A stretch of 36,655 bases of DNA from Gyrodactylus bullatarudis (taxonomy: Eukaryota > Platyhelminthes > Monogenea > Gyrodactylidea > Gyrodactylidae): NCBI GenBank assembly GCA_012064415.1, contig SSNU01000234.1, positions 1-36,655 of the forward strand, read 5' to 3'. A program made the translations under genes and the position numbers. Positions 1-10,409 of the stretch are shown piece after piece (within the stretch, counting starts at the first letter, position 1; each line of letters opens with the position of its first letter). The notes under the pieces are model-generated. The model did no database searches. It was not told where the DNA came from and was given only the letters and a program-made list of their open reading frames with translations.

Positions 1-477
1 TCTCGTTACTCGATCCTGACAAGGACTACCACCACAGTCAGATTAAAGCACCGGCTCAACCTCAACACTTTCAGGTATCAATCCACGAAACAGATTGCCA
101 ATTTCCTTTTTGAAAAAATCCCAGATGTTGGCACCTCCAAAAAGCTCGAACGTATTCAATACATTTATCTCAAAAAATGCTTTGGCCCACTACCTTATAA
201 TGATTTACTTGAGCGGGCTAAATTATTTCCTCTCTGGCTTAAACGCATCTCAGCCTCTGCGTTCCTGTACTCTAAGTATGCTACTCAACCAAATGGCCAT
301 TACAACCTGCGCTCAGCAAAGGGATACTCTATACTACTTAATGTACTCCTCCCCCTTCGCACAAGATTTCAAATTAACTTTTCTCAGTTTAAAGATAAAA
401 ACATTGCCAACATTTGTTCATATTTAATATCATTTGTACCAGATAATCACAATATGCTTAATAATTATTTCAAATAA
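1..477 (+). pseudogene. 3' end of a non-LTR (LINE-type) retrotransposon ORF, copy 1
   Basis: Frame 1 is open from the first base of the window to a TAA at 475-477, so the left side is cut by the window edge. The translation contains 'KLERIQYIYLKKCFG' and 'LFPLWLKRISA', which match the C-terminal regions of the two other copies here (2626-3552 plus, 34361-35200 minus: 'KKIERIQY', 'PLWLRRIAA'). This is the segment downstream of the reverse transcriptase thumb. It ends with 'VPDNHNMLNNYFK', echoed by 'IPENHNMTKNYF' after copy 2. The catalytic YADD region lies outside the window. The 3' UTR probably runs to about 600, where an A-rich stretch follows 'ctatttcaaaa', similar to the end of copy 2. 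The exact LINE clade is not assignable by eye. Confidence 0.8.
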
Positions 478-1683
478 AAATCTAGTATATATAGATGAAC
501 ACAATCTTTTTAAAAACTACTATTTATGATTTCAAGATTCATTATGTATATATTTATTTTCACTTCGATTAAAATCAAATAAAGAAAACTTTCTATTTCA
601 AAAAAGTTTCTTTCTGAGTTATGACTCATAAGTTATGAGATACGACTAGAGCTACTGTAGAAAAAAATTAATCACTCGTCAGTCGTCAAATAATTCAGAT
701 TAAACAATTCAAATTGGGACTGCTGTTTGACCAGTATTTGAATTGTCGAAAAGATATCCTGCCACCAGATTAAAAGATCTCCCAAACAAAAAACATTCCT
801 TAAATGTAGATCGCATTGGGATCTAACCAAGGATTCATATAATGATAAGAACCTAAGACTTATACAGAATATTCATCATTGTATATGACTTTGTCAATCC
901 TAAACTAGTACTGGGTGTGAATCCCCCTCCCCCTTTAAATGAGAAATTAATTCAAGGCAATTATATATCCTATCTCTATGTATAGTATAGAATACATTGA
1001 ATGGTATAAGCTTTATACACCATGTCATATACAAATATGATAAAAAGTATACATGATGTATTATTCTAGTACAAAGTTAGTACAAACACTGAATTTCAGG
1101 CTTTGTACTAGTAAATCTAGAGATTTACTGATTCAGGGTTTGTACGGTAACATATATATGAAGCTGAATAGCCAAGATCATGTTTATTAGAAAATACTAA
1201 AAATTAAACTAATTTTCTATTCTCATTTTTTTGGCATTTGGAAATTGGGCAAAAAACTCGAAATCTGATTTGAAATATTCTCTCTGATCTAGAGGAAATA
1301 GATTGAGGGTGAAATACTGAAGAAGAGAATCTTTTTCTTCACATATCTTGATATTACAAATAATAATTTACTATATTTTTAAAATTCCTTATCGTAAATA
1401 GATTTGTAAGCTCTGAAAATGTATGAACTTCTGGTTTGGTGTAGTCAAAATCTTTAATCATGGTACAGAATAGTTTTACACAGTCAAATAATCAGTGATC
1501 TTGGAATCTGATGAGCACAGTAGAGCAAATGCTTAGTATTTTTAAATTAATTATTATTATTTAAAATTTAAATTCAACACATCATTTGGATAAAAACAAG
1601 AATTTTTTGAAGAAAATGAAAAATTCTATTGTTCTTTTTCTTTTTCTATTCTACCCTTTTTACATAATATACAATATTTTTAT
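478..1683. other. Intergenic, AT-rich
   Basis: About 1.2 kb between the first retrotransposon fragment and the Mpv17-family gene. I see no coding exon. The only structure I can support is a cluster of interlocked inverted repeats at 1066-1145, listed separately. The last few hundred bases presumably include the promoter and 5' UTR of the gene starting at 1684, but no TATA box or initiator can be defended in such AT-rich DNA. Confidence 0.5.
1066..1145. repeat. Interlocked inverted repeats (pseudoknot-like layout)
   Basis: Two pairs of inverted repeats alternate in the order A-B-A'-B'. A is ctagtacaaag (1066-1076), paired with ctttgtactag (1101-1111), 11/11 bp. B is gtacaaacactgaat (1080-1094), paired with attcagggtttgtac (1131-1145), 14/15 bp. 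Between A' and B' sits a further perfect hairpin, gtaaatct-ag-agatttac (1111-1128). No coding potential overlaps it. Confidence 0.75.
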
Positions 1684-2243
1684 ATGCTAAGAAATATTAA
1701 ATACGCATTCAGAGACTCGATCTATGCTGGATTAATGGTTTCGACAGGAGATAAGATAGCATGTGAATATCTCAAATCTGATGAGAATACTAAACCAAAA
1801 ACATGTATCAATTTACGTTTAATCGTCTAGACCGAATGTTTGCAGTTGGTTCTTTTATTGGATTATATTCACATGTTTTCTATAGAAATCTTGATTTGTT
1901 AATTCCAGGAAAGAACAATCAGGATATAATGAAGAAAATAGTTCTTGATGAACTCGTTTTAGGAATATCGAGCTTGATTGTATTTTATTTCAGTAATTAT
2001 ATATTTATAACTACTTATCAAGTTAATGGATATTTAGATACAGGGAAATTAAACGATGGATTGGAGAGGGTAAAGAATTTATTCTGGAAAACATTTAAAG
2101 TAGAAATAATAGTGTGGCCTGTAGTCCAAATGGTTAATTTTACGTATCTCCCTACTAAATATCGAGTTATTTACATGTCGACTTTCTCTCTATTCTGGAA
2201 TACTTTCGTTTGTTATATGAATACGAAACCAATAAAGTCATAG
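1684..2243 (+). CDS. Mpv17/PMP22-family organelle membrane protein
   Basis: Two exons, 1684-1804 and 1831-2243, joined across a 26-nt GT-AG intron (1805-1830, gtatca...gtctag). They encode 177 residues, close to the usual length of MPV17 (about 176). Without splicing the reading frame breaks exactly here; with splicing it reads '...NTKPKT-YRMFAVGSFIG', the expected family alignment. Family hallmarks are 'STGDKIACE' in the N-terminal helix, 'FYRNLDLLIPGK', 'VWPVVQMVNF' and 'LPTKYRVIY...WNTF', the last two being the Mpv17/PMP22 signature. Four hydrophobic segments fit the four-helix membrane topology. Members sit in the inner mitochondrial or peroxisomal membrane; MPV17 is tied to mitochondrial DNA maintenance. 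I cannot separate MPV17 from PXMP2 or MPV17L by eye. ATG 1684 is preferred because it starts just before the conserved helix. Confidence 0.88.
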
Positions 2244-2349
2244 AAAACATCGTAATTTAATTTTAAATTTCATCAACATTCATTAATTAGGCTCTTTTTA
2301 GAATAGAATATTTTTATTGAATAGTGTAAAATTAGTTAATCCTAAAAAA

Positions 2350-2530
2350 ATACTTGGCCCTTAAAAGGGTCGAAACGATCGAATAAAAATGTATACTATA
2401 CAATATATATGTTGTGTGGAATTTGGATAATTATGTATAAGATTATCTAAATTATGATTTTAAGTGGATTTTCGGACGTGTTTGAAAAACTACATGAATT
2501 ACTTATTCGTAAAAGTATTTATAAGTAATG
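2350..2530 (+). repeat. Remnant of a Penelope-like element terminal region
   Basis: Holds a short hairpin (cccttaaaaggg, 2358-2369) directly followed by tcgaaacgatcg, the arrangement typical of the 3' half of a hammerhead-like core at PLE ends. About 75 nt later comes tttaagtggattttcggacg (about 2460-2480). The same block, in reverse orientation, lies at about 17980-18045 next to the PLE-tail palindrome, which ties this remnant to that family. The upstream CTGATGA half of the core is not present here. No coding sequence. Confidence 0.45.
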
Positions 2531-2625
2531 AACAGAGTATGCAGAAGATTATTTTTACTAATGGTATAATACATATTATATGGAACATAAATGGCATATT
2601 TGTGTCAATAAAAACTTTTTATTAA

Positions 2626-3552
2626 CACAACTTAACCACAACTACCAATCTCCTCGCTTTTTTTGATGAGGCGAATGACCCTATCTACAAGAAAACCCCT
2701 ACTGCAGTTATATATCTTGATGATGCGAAGGCCTTCGACCGATTGCCATTCATAACTATTCAATCAGCCCTAGTTCAAGCAAATATTAAACCATATCTCA
2801 TTAACTGGATCTGTAATTTCATCTCTAATAGAAGTCAATTTGTACACCTTGATAAACAGTCCTCTGATATTACTCGAATTACCTCCGGAGTTCCTCAAGG
2901 CTCTATTATTGGACCTCTACTATTCAACCTGGTATTTTCTAGTATTGTCCCTACATCAACGAACCTTAAATACTTCAAATATGCAGACGACTTAAAAGAT
3001 CTCATTCCAAATTATTCTCAACAAAAAATTCTTGATGAACTCATGCATATCAAAGACTCACTTAGAGCTATTCGACTAACCATCAATGACTCGAAAACTA
3101 AAATTATGATTCTCTCGCCAAGCAATCCGTCGAATGAACTAGACTCTAGTCTCTCTCACCTAATAGTTATGAAAATTAAAGACCTTGGTCTTAATTACGA
3201 TAACAAACTCAGAGTCAAGCCTCATATCAATGAATTACTTAAAACACTCAGATACGCGACTTATCTAATAACAAGATTCATAACATGCTCGAAACTCAAA
3301 CTAATTGTATATAAAAGTTTCATTTTATCTAAATTTGACTACTGCGTCGCTCTAATAATGGGAATAACAATTGAATCTACTAAAAAGATTGAAAGAATTC
3401 AATACAGATTTCTCAAATCATGCTTTGGCATGGAAAGTTACAGAGAATCTCTAACCGAAGCTTCACTCTATCCTATTTGGTTGAGAAGAATTGCTGCATC
3501 GCTGGTACTTTATAAGAATACTATGAACCAGATTCAAAATAGATCTATCTAA
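2626..3552 (+). mobile_element. Non-LTR retrotransposon reverse transcriptase, copy 2 (5'-truncated)
   Basis: The frame is open from 2626 (after TAA 2623) to TAA 3550-3552; there is no genuine ATG, so this is a 5'-truncated insert. RT motifs appear in order: 'AVIYLDDAKAFDRL' (motif A, catalytic Asp), 'SGVPQGSIIGPLLF' (motif B), 'FKYADDLKDL' (motif C, YADD), 'KIKDLGLNYD' (motif D/E area), then 'KKIERIQYRFLKSCFG' and 'YPIWLRRIAAS' in the C-terminal part. The endonuclease domain is missing. At 3550 the frame stops, but the next frame (+1) continues with 'NHKFVNMKATCQ...IPENHNM' to about 3697, so a frameshift near 3545 has removed the natural C-terminus. The 3' tail (to about 3700) ends in A-rich sequence. 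Copies 1, 3 and 4 in this window are relatives. Confidence 0.9.
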
Positions 3553-3840
3553 TCATAAATTTGTAAATATGAAAGCAACCTGCCAATTCCTATTTACATA
3601 TATTCCAGAGAATCATAACATGACTAAAAATTATTTTTTTATGAATGACTGTAAATATCCATATTTAATAAAAAAAACTTCTATTCCAAAAATATAAAAG
3701 ATTGAAAAATTGACAATTGAAAATATCATTCAACTGATGAATTTAAACACATGTGCTACTAGTTTATGTATTTTGTTGTTTGTTTTTTTTACTAATATGC
3801 ATGTTCAAATATAAGAATTTAAAAACAAACAGCTAGCTTT

Positions 3841-5453
3841 ATGGAATGGTTTGATGATATGATAGCAACTATAAGATCTGATGTTTCAATACTATACAAA
3901 ATTTGGAATGAAACTGGTCTGAATGTTACGAGTATTAACGAAAGAGAAAATAACATTCGGAGTTACTATTTGCAGCTGACTAAAAATATGATAGAAGAAG
4001 AAACTGCCAGAAAAAATAGATTGATTGAAAGTATTGAATCCATTAGAAGAGATATTAACGAGATTGAAAATGAAGCTTCTATTCCATCTTTTAACTTCCC
4101 AGACAAAACTTGTTTATTAGATCTAGAAGATTTGTTATCTAAACGCAGGGATGAATTGCTTAAGATGACTGAATCTCGTCGGAATATTTTTAACAATCTC
4201 ATTAAAGTAGAAAAGGAGTTATGTACTATACTTGGAGAACCTCAGGATTCATTTGAGTTTAAATTCACTCCATCTGAAAATATTATCCAAAACCTCGATG
4301 AAAAAATCAATAAACTCAGAATGGAACGGAAAAAGAGAGAAGATAATCTTATAATCCTCAAAAATTCTATTCAAGATCATTTGAACTATCTCATGTTGGA
4401 TAGCAAGAATGATCTTGATGCTTTGTTGTTTTCCTACCAGGAAAGTTTCCCTGACCTCTCAATTGATTTTATTACTTCTGTTTGTGAAAGACTAAGGTAT
4501 CTAGAAAAAGAATACAAGAAACTTTGTGATGAATGTTTTGAAAAATATCAAATGCATGAAAAGTTATCAAAAAGACTTGGAGAACCTTCCCTTGGATACC
4601 CTGAGAATCATATTTGGTCAAAAGATGATTTGACACTAATCGAGAAATCATATGAGGATCTTGTTGTATTAAAAAAACAGAAAATCCCTGAATACGTGTC
4701 ACAGTGCCGACAGGATTTGATCAATATTATTGAAAACTGTTTTATAGACCCATTATCATTGAAAAATATCCATAATCTATTGTACTCTGAACCATGTGAA
4801 GAAATTCTTGACGAATTGGATTCAAAAATGGAGTACTGGAAAGAATTTCATGATAGCAACTTGGAGTTTTTTGACTCTCTTCAGAATTATATTGTTTTTA
4901 AGACTAAATTAGAAGAAAATATGAAAAAAATGAAAGATCCCAATGTCCTTAAGAATCGTGGAGGCATTCTTTTAAAAATAGAAAAGGAGATTAAGCAGTT
5001 GAAGTTCAAAGATTTGCCCAAAGTAGAAGGTATCATAATCAATTATGACTTTCAATCTAAATCTAATTATTATGAATGGTCTCTAGTGCATGTTAACAAT
5101 TTGTCAATTGAGAAGTTCATTGATTCTATCAAAACACCAGAATACAAGGAAAATATTTCGAAGTAAGTTGTATTGTATCTCTCAGAGATTTTTCCTATTC
5201 GACTTTAGATCATTAATGCAAATAACATTTTTTAGATCAATCAAAAGGCCTAAAAATGACAATGATTTTTCTAAATCAATGATAGTGTTGTCACCAAAAA
5301 ATCCCAGAATCAATGTGGGTTTTTCAAGTTTATATTAATTTATTATTTGATTTTTAAAATTTCTCTTTACAGACATCAACATACTCCTTGTTTAGTCCCT
5401 CAACAAGTGCTCTTAGTTCTCGTGGACAATATTCTCCATCTCATCAAAATTGA
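3841..5453 (+). CDS. PRC1: PRC1/Ase1/MAP65 microtubule-bundling cytokinesis protein
   Basis: Three exons: 3841-5162, 5236-5314, 5373-5453 (introns of 73 and 58 nt), giving 493 residues. The family crosslinks antiparallel microtubules in the spindle midzone and recruits kinesin-4 and other cytokinesis factors. The protein is almost all coiled coil. The N-terminus 'LYKIWNETGLN...MIEEETARKNRLIESIES' matches the dimerisation rod. 'DPNVLKNRGGILLKIEKE', with NRGG at residues 372-375, is the hallmark of the spectrin-like microtubule-binding domain, followed by 'KDLPKVEGIII'. Exon 1 ends at a strong donor (tcgaa|gtaagt). An alternative acceptor at 5209 keeps frame and adds nine residues. Exon 3 encodes a Ser/Pro-rich tail ('PSTSALSSRGQYSPSHQN'). 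The tail is far shorter than in vertebrate PRC1 (about 620 aa). Exons 2 and 3 are inferred from splice sites and phase. Confidence 0.88.
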
Positions 5454-5804
5454 AGGATGGAATACGAATTTGTAGTTTTCTATTAAATTAGATTGATAAT
5501 ATAAATTTTCCATTTAAATACATTCTATTATATTCTTACATCACAATCAACTTGAGCGTGTTCACTAGAGCTGGTCTACCAGAAATTACATTACATTATA
5601 ATTATTGTAATTATTAACAATTTGTGTACTACTAGTATTACTAAATTAATTAATTAGTAAATTTAATTTAATTAAATTTGAATTTGATGTTTATTAAAAA
5701 TGGTAAAATTTAAAGCGACCTTTTAGTGTTTTCCTTTAGGTCCCAAATCGAAAATGTTTCCTAAATTATTTGGTATAATGATTTCTAGCTTATGAAATTT
5801 TCCC
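5454..5804. other. Intergenic spacer between PRC1 and ACK genes
   Basis: About 350 nt, extremely A+T rich, with short self-complementary runs such as taattaattagtaaattta near 5645. It must carry the PRC1 3' end and the ACK promoter, but no convincing AATAAA or TATA signal stands out from the background. Confidence 0.5.
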
Positions 5805-8800
5805 ATGTCTTCCCAATTGAAATTTAAAAATTATGATGAATCCCCATGGATGTATGATATTTTAAAATCAATTCAACTTGAAGATTTTTATAAGAGCTTT
5901 GTTTCAAAGCTACAGATCACTGAGTAATCAAGATAAACTAAATCATTTTACTAGAATTTTTCATTTCGATCATGTTTCAATTCAAGATTTGAAAAAAATC
6001 GGATTAAGTTATCCAGCTATTTGCCGATTAATTGAAGCTTTGAAGTTGTACAGGGAAAATTTCAATCTTCCCCCATCAAATGCTCCCATCTACAATTTTC
6101 AAAGACACCAAAAAAATTCCAGACTAAAAATACTTAAAAGGGTAACTTTGATAATTTTTATAACTCTTTCTTAGCTCATATTTTCTAAAGACTATCATAA
6201 TGATTTCAACATCAAGATCTCTGACAATAAGCTTATCTCTCATGAAAATCAAATATCTTTACTCAATCCGTCTGATATCAAATTATATGATAAAATTGGT
6301 AGCGGTGTATCAAGTTTTGTCTATAGAGGAGATTGGACTTCACCTAAAAGCCAGACTTTGCCAGTTGCTGTTAAAGTAATGAAAAATAAAATTTATAAAA
6401 GTGACTATCAAACTATTACACTCTCCATGATTAATGAATTTAAAATCATGCAAAACATTCGACATCCTAATCTGTTACAACTTTTTGGTATCTGCCTCAA
6501 AGATCAAATTATGATTGTTACTGAATTAGCACCCCTAGGTTCCCTTTTAAGAATGCTGAGAGCGCATAAATCTATAAGTGATCAATTATACACCAAGACA
6601 GTAAATAGATGCTTCATGGTAGACTCTTTATGGAACATCTGTTATCAAATTGTTAATGCAATGAAATATTTATCAGAGGCGAATTTCATTCATCGAGATT
6701 TAGCTGCTAGGAATATCTTAGTTTTCAGCATAAAACCAAACAATTATCCTCATATAAAAATAGGAGATTTTGGAATGGCCCACTATTTGAACGAAGATAA
6801 TTTGGAATACAGAGAGAAAAAATTAATCGATGAAAATAATTCAGAAGATCCTATGAATAATTCACCATTACCGGTTGCCTGGTACGTTATCTTTATTAAT
6901 TTTGTCATGAAATTTGATAGAAAATTTAATTATTTGTTTTGTTACATATATAAGATTTTTTTGAAGAGAATGATTCAATTAGTTCATTGATGTGGGGTAT
7001 GTTTGAAAGTTTGTGATCGAAAGATAATCCGAGATCTTTTATTTTCTCAACAATGAGTGTGGATAGATCTATTTGGGATGAGTTTGAAAAAGGAACATGA
7101 GCTTTATTTTGGAATAGTTAACTTTGAGTCCAATTTCCTCCAATGACTTGTTTATATGGGCGAGTTCTTCACGAATGAGGTTGATTGAATAGTTAGGAAT
7201 AAGGATTTTGAGGTCATCCGCATATTTGAAGTAATGAATTTTTGATGAAGAGGTTTTAATAGATCGGCCATTCTTGAAGAATAAAGTTGTTTGCAAGGGC
7301 TGATGAGATGAATACTGCAAGTTTGTCGAGAAGGCAGTTTGGTAGAGAGAGTAAAAGCTCATTTGAGTTGAACAAAATGTCTTGATGTTTTTCGGAGTTG
7401 GACTTCAGAAGAAGGTCAACGATGAGTTCCCTAGTGGTTGAGGACGCAATGGCTGTGTTGATAGGAATTGAGAAGGTTTCGGAGTCCGATGAAAAAACTG
7501 AACGGAAAAATCTGTTTGGGGATTCTGCAGAAATTGTGCTGTGATCATTGAAGGTCTGGAGCTTATTTGCTAGGTAGTTCAGTTTCTTTCATGCTTTGGT
7601 AGGATGAGTTTTAAGAACGTTTCTTATTTAGCTTTCGAATAACTTTTGTGATATTGAGGGTGTATATTAAGGTAATACAAAATTTTTCGAATTTATGCGT
7701 TCATTTGATGGAAAATAAGAAAGAGAAAAGAGAAATAAAAAATAAGAAAAATAAAAGAGAACATTATGTTTTTAATTTTATTTAGATATGCATAATTTCA
7801 ATTAAAGATGTCAAATTTTCCAATTCGCGTCACCATTTTTCAATGAATTTTACTACGAGAAATGATAAATTTTGAATTATTGGACAAGCTTTCATCTTTT
7901 TGAATCAGTTTTTCACGTCAAATTAATATTAAATATATTTAATTATAATTATTTATATATATATATATTCTGAATACACCCTGAAAAAATCTATTCAATT
8001 TGCGGAAAATTAACAATTTTATGGAAAATGGGAAATGGCATATCAGAACACCAAAATTTTTAAATTTAGTTTTCGAATACGGCAATTACAGAGCATAGAT
8101 AATCTATTTGAGGCATAAAATAGAAAAGTGTTCGGAGAAAAAAAATTTTGTCTTTGTCTAGTGTATATCTAGCGGAGTTTTTTTACGTTTTGGCGGCCAT
8201 TAAGATTGGAGAGTGAAATAGGTTTGTGTTGAAAAAGGTGATAGTCCCAGGTGAGGTAGAGTTGATGGAAATAAGAAAATGATAGGACTAGATGCGATTA
8301 TAATTATTAATCGATCAATCACATTTTTTAATGAATTGATAACTAGATCATTGATTTAGAGCTTTCATCATGTTGAAGAATATTCCATTAATTATTTTAA
8401 AAACTAAAAGAATTTATTCTGTAAATATGCGCTATAAGTTATAGCCTATAACAGTTGAACGATCGCACTCTATAACGAAACGATTTTCAACGAAAATCAG
8501 AAATTTTGGTGACACAAGATTCAAATACAAAATGTTGCAAGAATTTACGGTAAAGTACAATTATTTAATCAAAATCCCTTAAATTTTCTCTAAACTATTA
8601 TTTTTCAGTTTATAAAATAGTAGTGTGTATTATTATTATTTATTTTATTTGAGGCCCTAGTTAGGAGTGATATCTTTTTCTACATCTTTTTATATCTGAT
8701 CATATTGAGAATTTCTGATTCAAGATCTAGTTTATTGTAGTTGAGAAAAAAGAAAAATATGCCAATTTTTTCAGAATATATTCTTTAAAATAATTATTTT

Positions 8801-9770
8801 AATTATAATTATAATTATTACTATTTACTAGAAAGTGAAGAATAAAAAAGCTCTTATTTCTTATTGGACGATCCTTACAAACTAAGAAAGTCTATAGACA
8901 ATTCTTCATTATCTGAAAAATCTAAAATTAGTTAGGCTTGTGTTTTTCATTCAAATAGTCTGATTATATTCATGTTGACAACAAAATAGTCCAAAAATAT
9001 TCTTTATTCATTAAGGCTGAAAATAATCAAAAATATTCCAAATGTGCTTAAGCATAATTTTGGATGCCCTGATGATAAATAAGAATTTTTTTTTATTTTA
9101 AGGTCTGCAATTGAATCCCTTGAAAGCAATTGTTTCAGTGAAGCTAGTGATGTTTGGAGTTGGGGAGTACTTGCATGGGAAATTTGGACTTTCGGTTCTA
9201 AACCATGGCCTTCACTTGGATTAGACGAGCTGATAACCAAACTCCGAAAAGGATACAGATTATCCTGGCCAAAGCTTCATTGTCCACGATCCATGTACCA
9301 AATAATGTTATCTGCATGGAACTTGAATCCATTAGCTAGACCATCATTCAATTATTTGAACGATCGTTTAGAACATATTAAGCCTTTTCAAACGATTGCT
9401 CGAGAGAATTTTGATGAGATTGATCGTTTGGGTATTGAAAAGAACGATTTAGTACTGATTTTTGATGCCCCAAATAAATCTAATTGGTGGAGAGGTCAAA
9501 ACTCAAGGACAGGAGAAATCGGATCAATTCCCAGTAATCTTTTAGAAATTGTTGATCAAAAGGCGACTAAACTATTCACCAATGAAAATAGAGATTTTAA
9601 CAAAGATTTAGATGAGCTGCGAATCTATTATGACTCAAAAGAACTTTTGGATGAGATTTTTGAACCAAAAGAAAACCTTGAAGATGAGAGAACCGTTCTG
9701 AAGAAATCCAAAGGTACAATTGAAATGATGAGAAAACTTAGAAAAATAAATAAGGCTGAAAAAAAACTTA
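5805..9770 (+). CDS. TNK2: ACK-family non-receptor tyrosine kinase, exons 1-4 (SAM-like, kinase, SH3)
   Basis: First part of a nine-exon gene that continues at 13939 and 20709. Exons: 5805-5923, 5955-6141, 6175-6881, 9103-9770. Introns are 31, 33 and 2221 nt, and all phases match. ACK kinases couple Cdc42 and receptor signalling to endocytosis. Residues about 12-60 form the SAM-like domain ('WMYDILKSIQLEDFYKSF', 'HFDHVSIQDLKKIGL'). The kinase spans about 150-425: glycine loop 'GSGVSSFVYRG' (third Gly replaced by Ser), ATP lysine K169 in 'VAVK', 'VTELAPLGSLL', 'HRDLAARN' with catalytic D277, and 'GDFG' with D300. 'PVAW|SAIESL' spans the exon 3/4 junction. The SH3 domain at about 433-488 ends 'NWWRGQNSRTGEIGSIPSNLLEIV'. 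No CRIB motif follows it, unlike vertebrate ACK1. Exon 4 stops at a perfect donor (tta|gtaagt). ATG 5805 lies just before the SAM-like helices. Confidence 0.93.
5924..5954 (+). other. 31-nt spliceosomal intron in the SAM-like domain
   Basis: gtaatcaag...tttactag. Both flanking exons are in different frames and the unspliced frame hits TAA at once. Removing 31 nt restores 'LQITE|IFHFDHV', which aligns without gaps to the family SAM-like region. Confidence 0.9.
6142..6174 (+). other. 33-nt spliceosomal intron before the kinase domain
   Basis: gtaactttg...ctttcttag, phase 0, with a TAG stop read through at its 3' end if unspliced. The flanking exons code for the linker '..LKILKR|LIFSKDYHND..' between the SAM-like and kinase domains. 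The 33 nt are a multiple of three, so the evidence is the stop codon plus the good splice signals. Confidence 0.8.
6955..7630 (-). mobile_element. Non-LTR retrotransposon fragment, copy 3, internally deleted
   Basis: Lies antisense inside ACK intron 3. Reading the minus strand: a segment preceding the RT ('FRSVFSSDSETFSIPIN'), then 'SALANNFILQEWPI', then directly 'KIHYFKYADDLKILIPNYS' (motif C), 'NKSLEEIGLKVNYSKIKLMF' and 'KIKDLGLSFDHKLSNIPHIN'. Motifs A and B are missing between the upstream segment and YADD, and frameshifts interrupt the reading, so it is dead. It shares the distinctive 'FKYADDLK.LIPNYS' string with copy 2. Confidence 0.82.
7668..8162 (+). repeat. Dispersed ~0.5-kb non-coding repeat, copy 1
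   Basis: Diverged copy of the repeat at 21650-22112. Shared blocks include ccaatt....cgcgtcaccattttt / cgcgccatgatttttt, 'ggaaaatggga...tatcagaaca' and 'gaggcata...gttcggagaaaa..aaaattttg'. Its left end, ggtaatacaaaattttt, is the inverse of the right end of copy 2, aaaattttgtattacccta, so the family is probably a MITE with an inverted repeat of about 20 bp. It sits in ACK intron 3. No coding capacity. Confidence 0.5.
8163..9102 (+). other. Rest of ACK intron 3
   Basis: About 0.9 kb of AT-rich intronic sequence in which I see no gene or recognisable repeat. It ends with the pyrimidine-rich acceptor ttttattttaag before exon 4 at 9103. Confidence 0.6.
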
Positions 9771-10173
9771 GTAAGTCAAAAGATCTTGTTTGAAATAACT
9801 AATCAGTATGTATTTTTTTAATGAGCTAGAACAAATAACCAGAGTTTTGAACCGAGTAATTTTGATCATAACCTACCTGTGGCAATACCATAGAAAAAAA
9901 TGTATCACATGATACATCAAAATGTAGCTATTTAAATCCTCTTTCTATTGTATCTATTGTTTTAGAATGATTCGAATCTAGCTCTGAGAAAGAGCAAAAT
10001 ATTTTTTATCTACATGTGTAATATGAGAATAATTAGTTCGAAACTGAAATTGCTTGCTGATTCCGAATCTGCTTTCATATCATCTCTCTGATTTTCCTCA
10101 AGGAAGATATAAGGGTTTTAATTTTTACCAGATTATTATGAATAGATATAAACCTAATTGAGATAAAGATGAG
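9771..10173 (+). other. Start of ACK intron 4, no gene seen
   Basis: About 400 nt. The single item of note is gctgattccgaatctg near 10056, a short word also found near 14912 and, inverted, near 27790. The rest is anonymous AT-rich sequence. Confidence 0.5.
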
Positions 10174-10409
10174 GATTTAATATTTTTACAAAAAACTTGA
10201 TATTTTTCTCCGGACTCACATAAAAAAATAATTTTTTGAATACTAAAACGGAATGAACTAATAAGATGTGGATATTCGAAAAAATTCAATCTGACCAAAA
10301 TTAGGCCAAAAGAATTCGAATTTGGCCATAGAGATAGCGAAGATCTTACTGTTTCCGAGAAAAGGTTAGACTTTGGATAATTTGCCTTCGTGATAATTTA
10401 GAAAATTTG
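10174..10409 (+). repeat. Rearranged partial copy of the foldback repeat found at 25887-26561
   Basis: 10174-10310 matches the left arm of the element in SMARCB1 intron 3 (for example 'gatatttttctcc.gactc' and 'aataagatgtggatattc'). 10310-10409 matches the middle of that element in the opposite orientation ('aattcgaatttggccatag', 'agatcttactgtttccgag'). It is therefore a derivative with an inverted core or a lost arm. It abuts the Penelope-like element at 10410. Confidence 0.6.

Noticed and set aside
1805..1830. Alternative 23-nt intron upstream (gtgaat...gatgag) in the Mpv17-family gene
   Set aside because: It has a compatible length but creates an immediate TAA, so the 26-nt intron is preferred.
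1684..2243. Frameshift or pseudogene in the Mpv17-family gene
   Set aside because: Removal of a 26-nt GT-AG intron restores a full-length family alignment, so no mutation is needed.
3966..4702. Minus-strand open frames inside PRC1
   Set aside because: Shadows of a strongly conserved plus-strand coding exon, with no family resemblance.
5878..5960. Frameshift in the ACK SAM-like domain or programmed frameshifting
   Set aside because: A 31-nt intron explains the frame change and removes residues that do not align.
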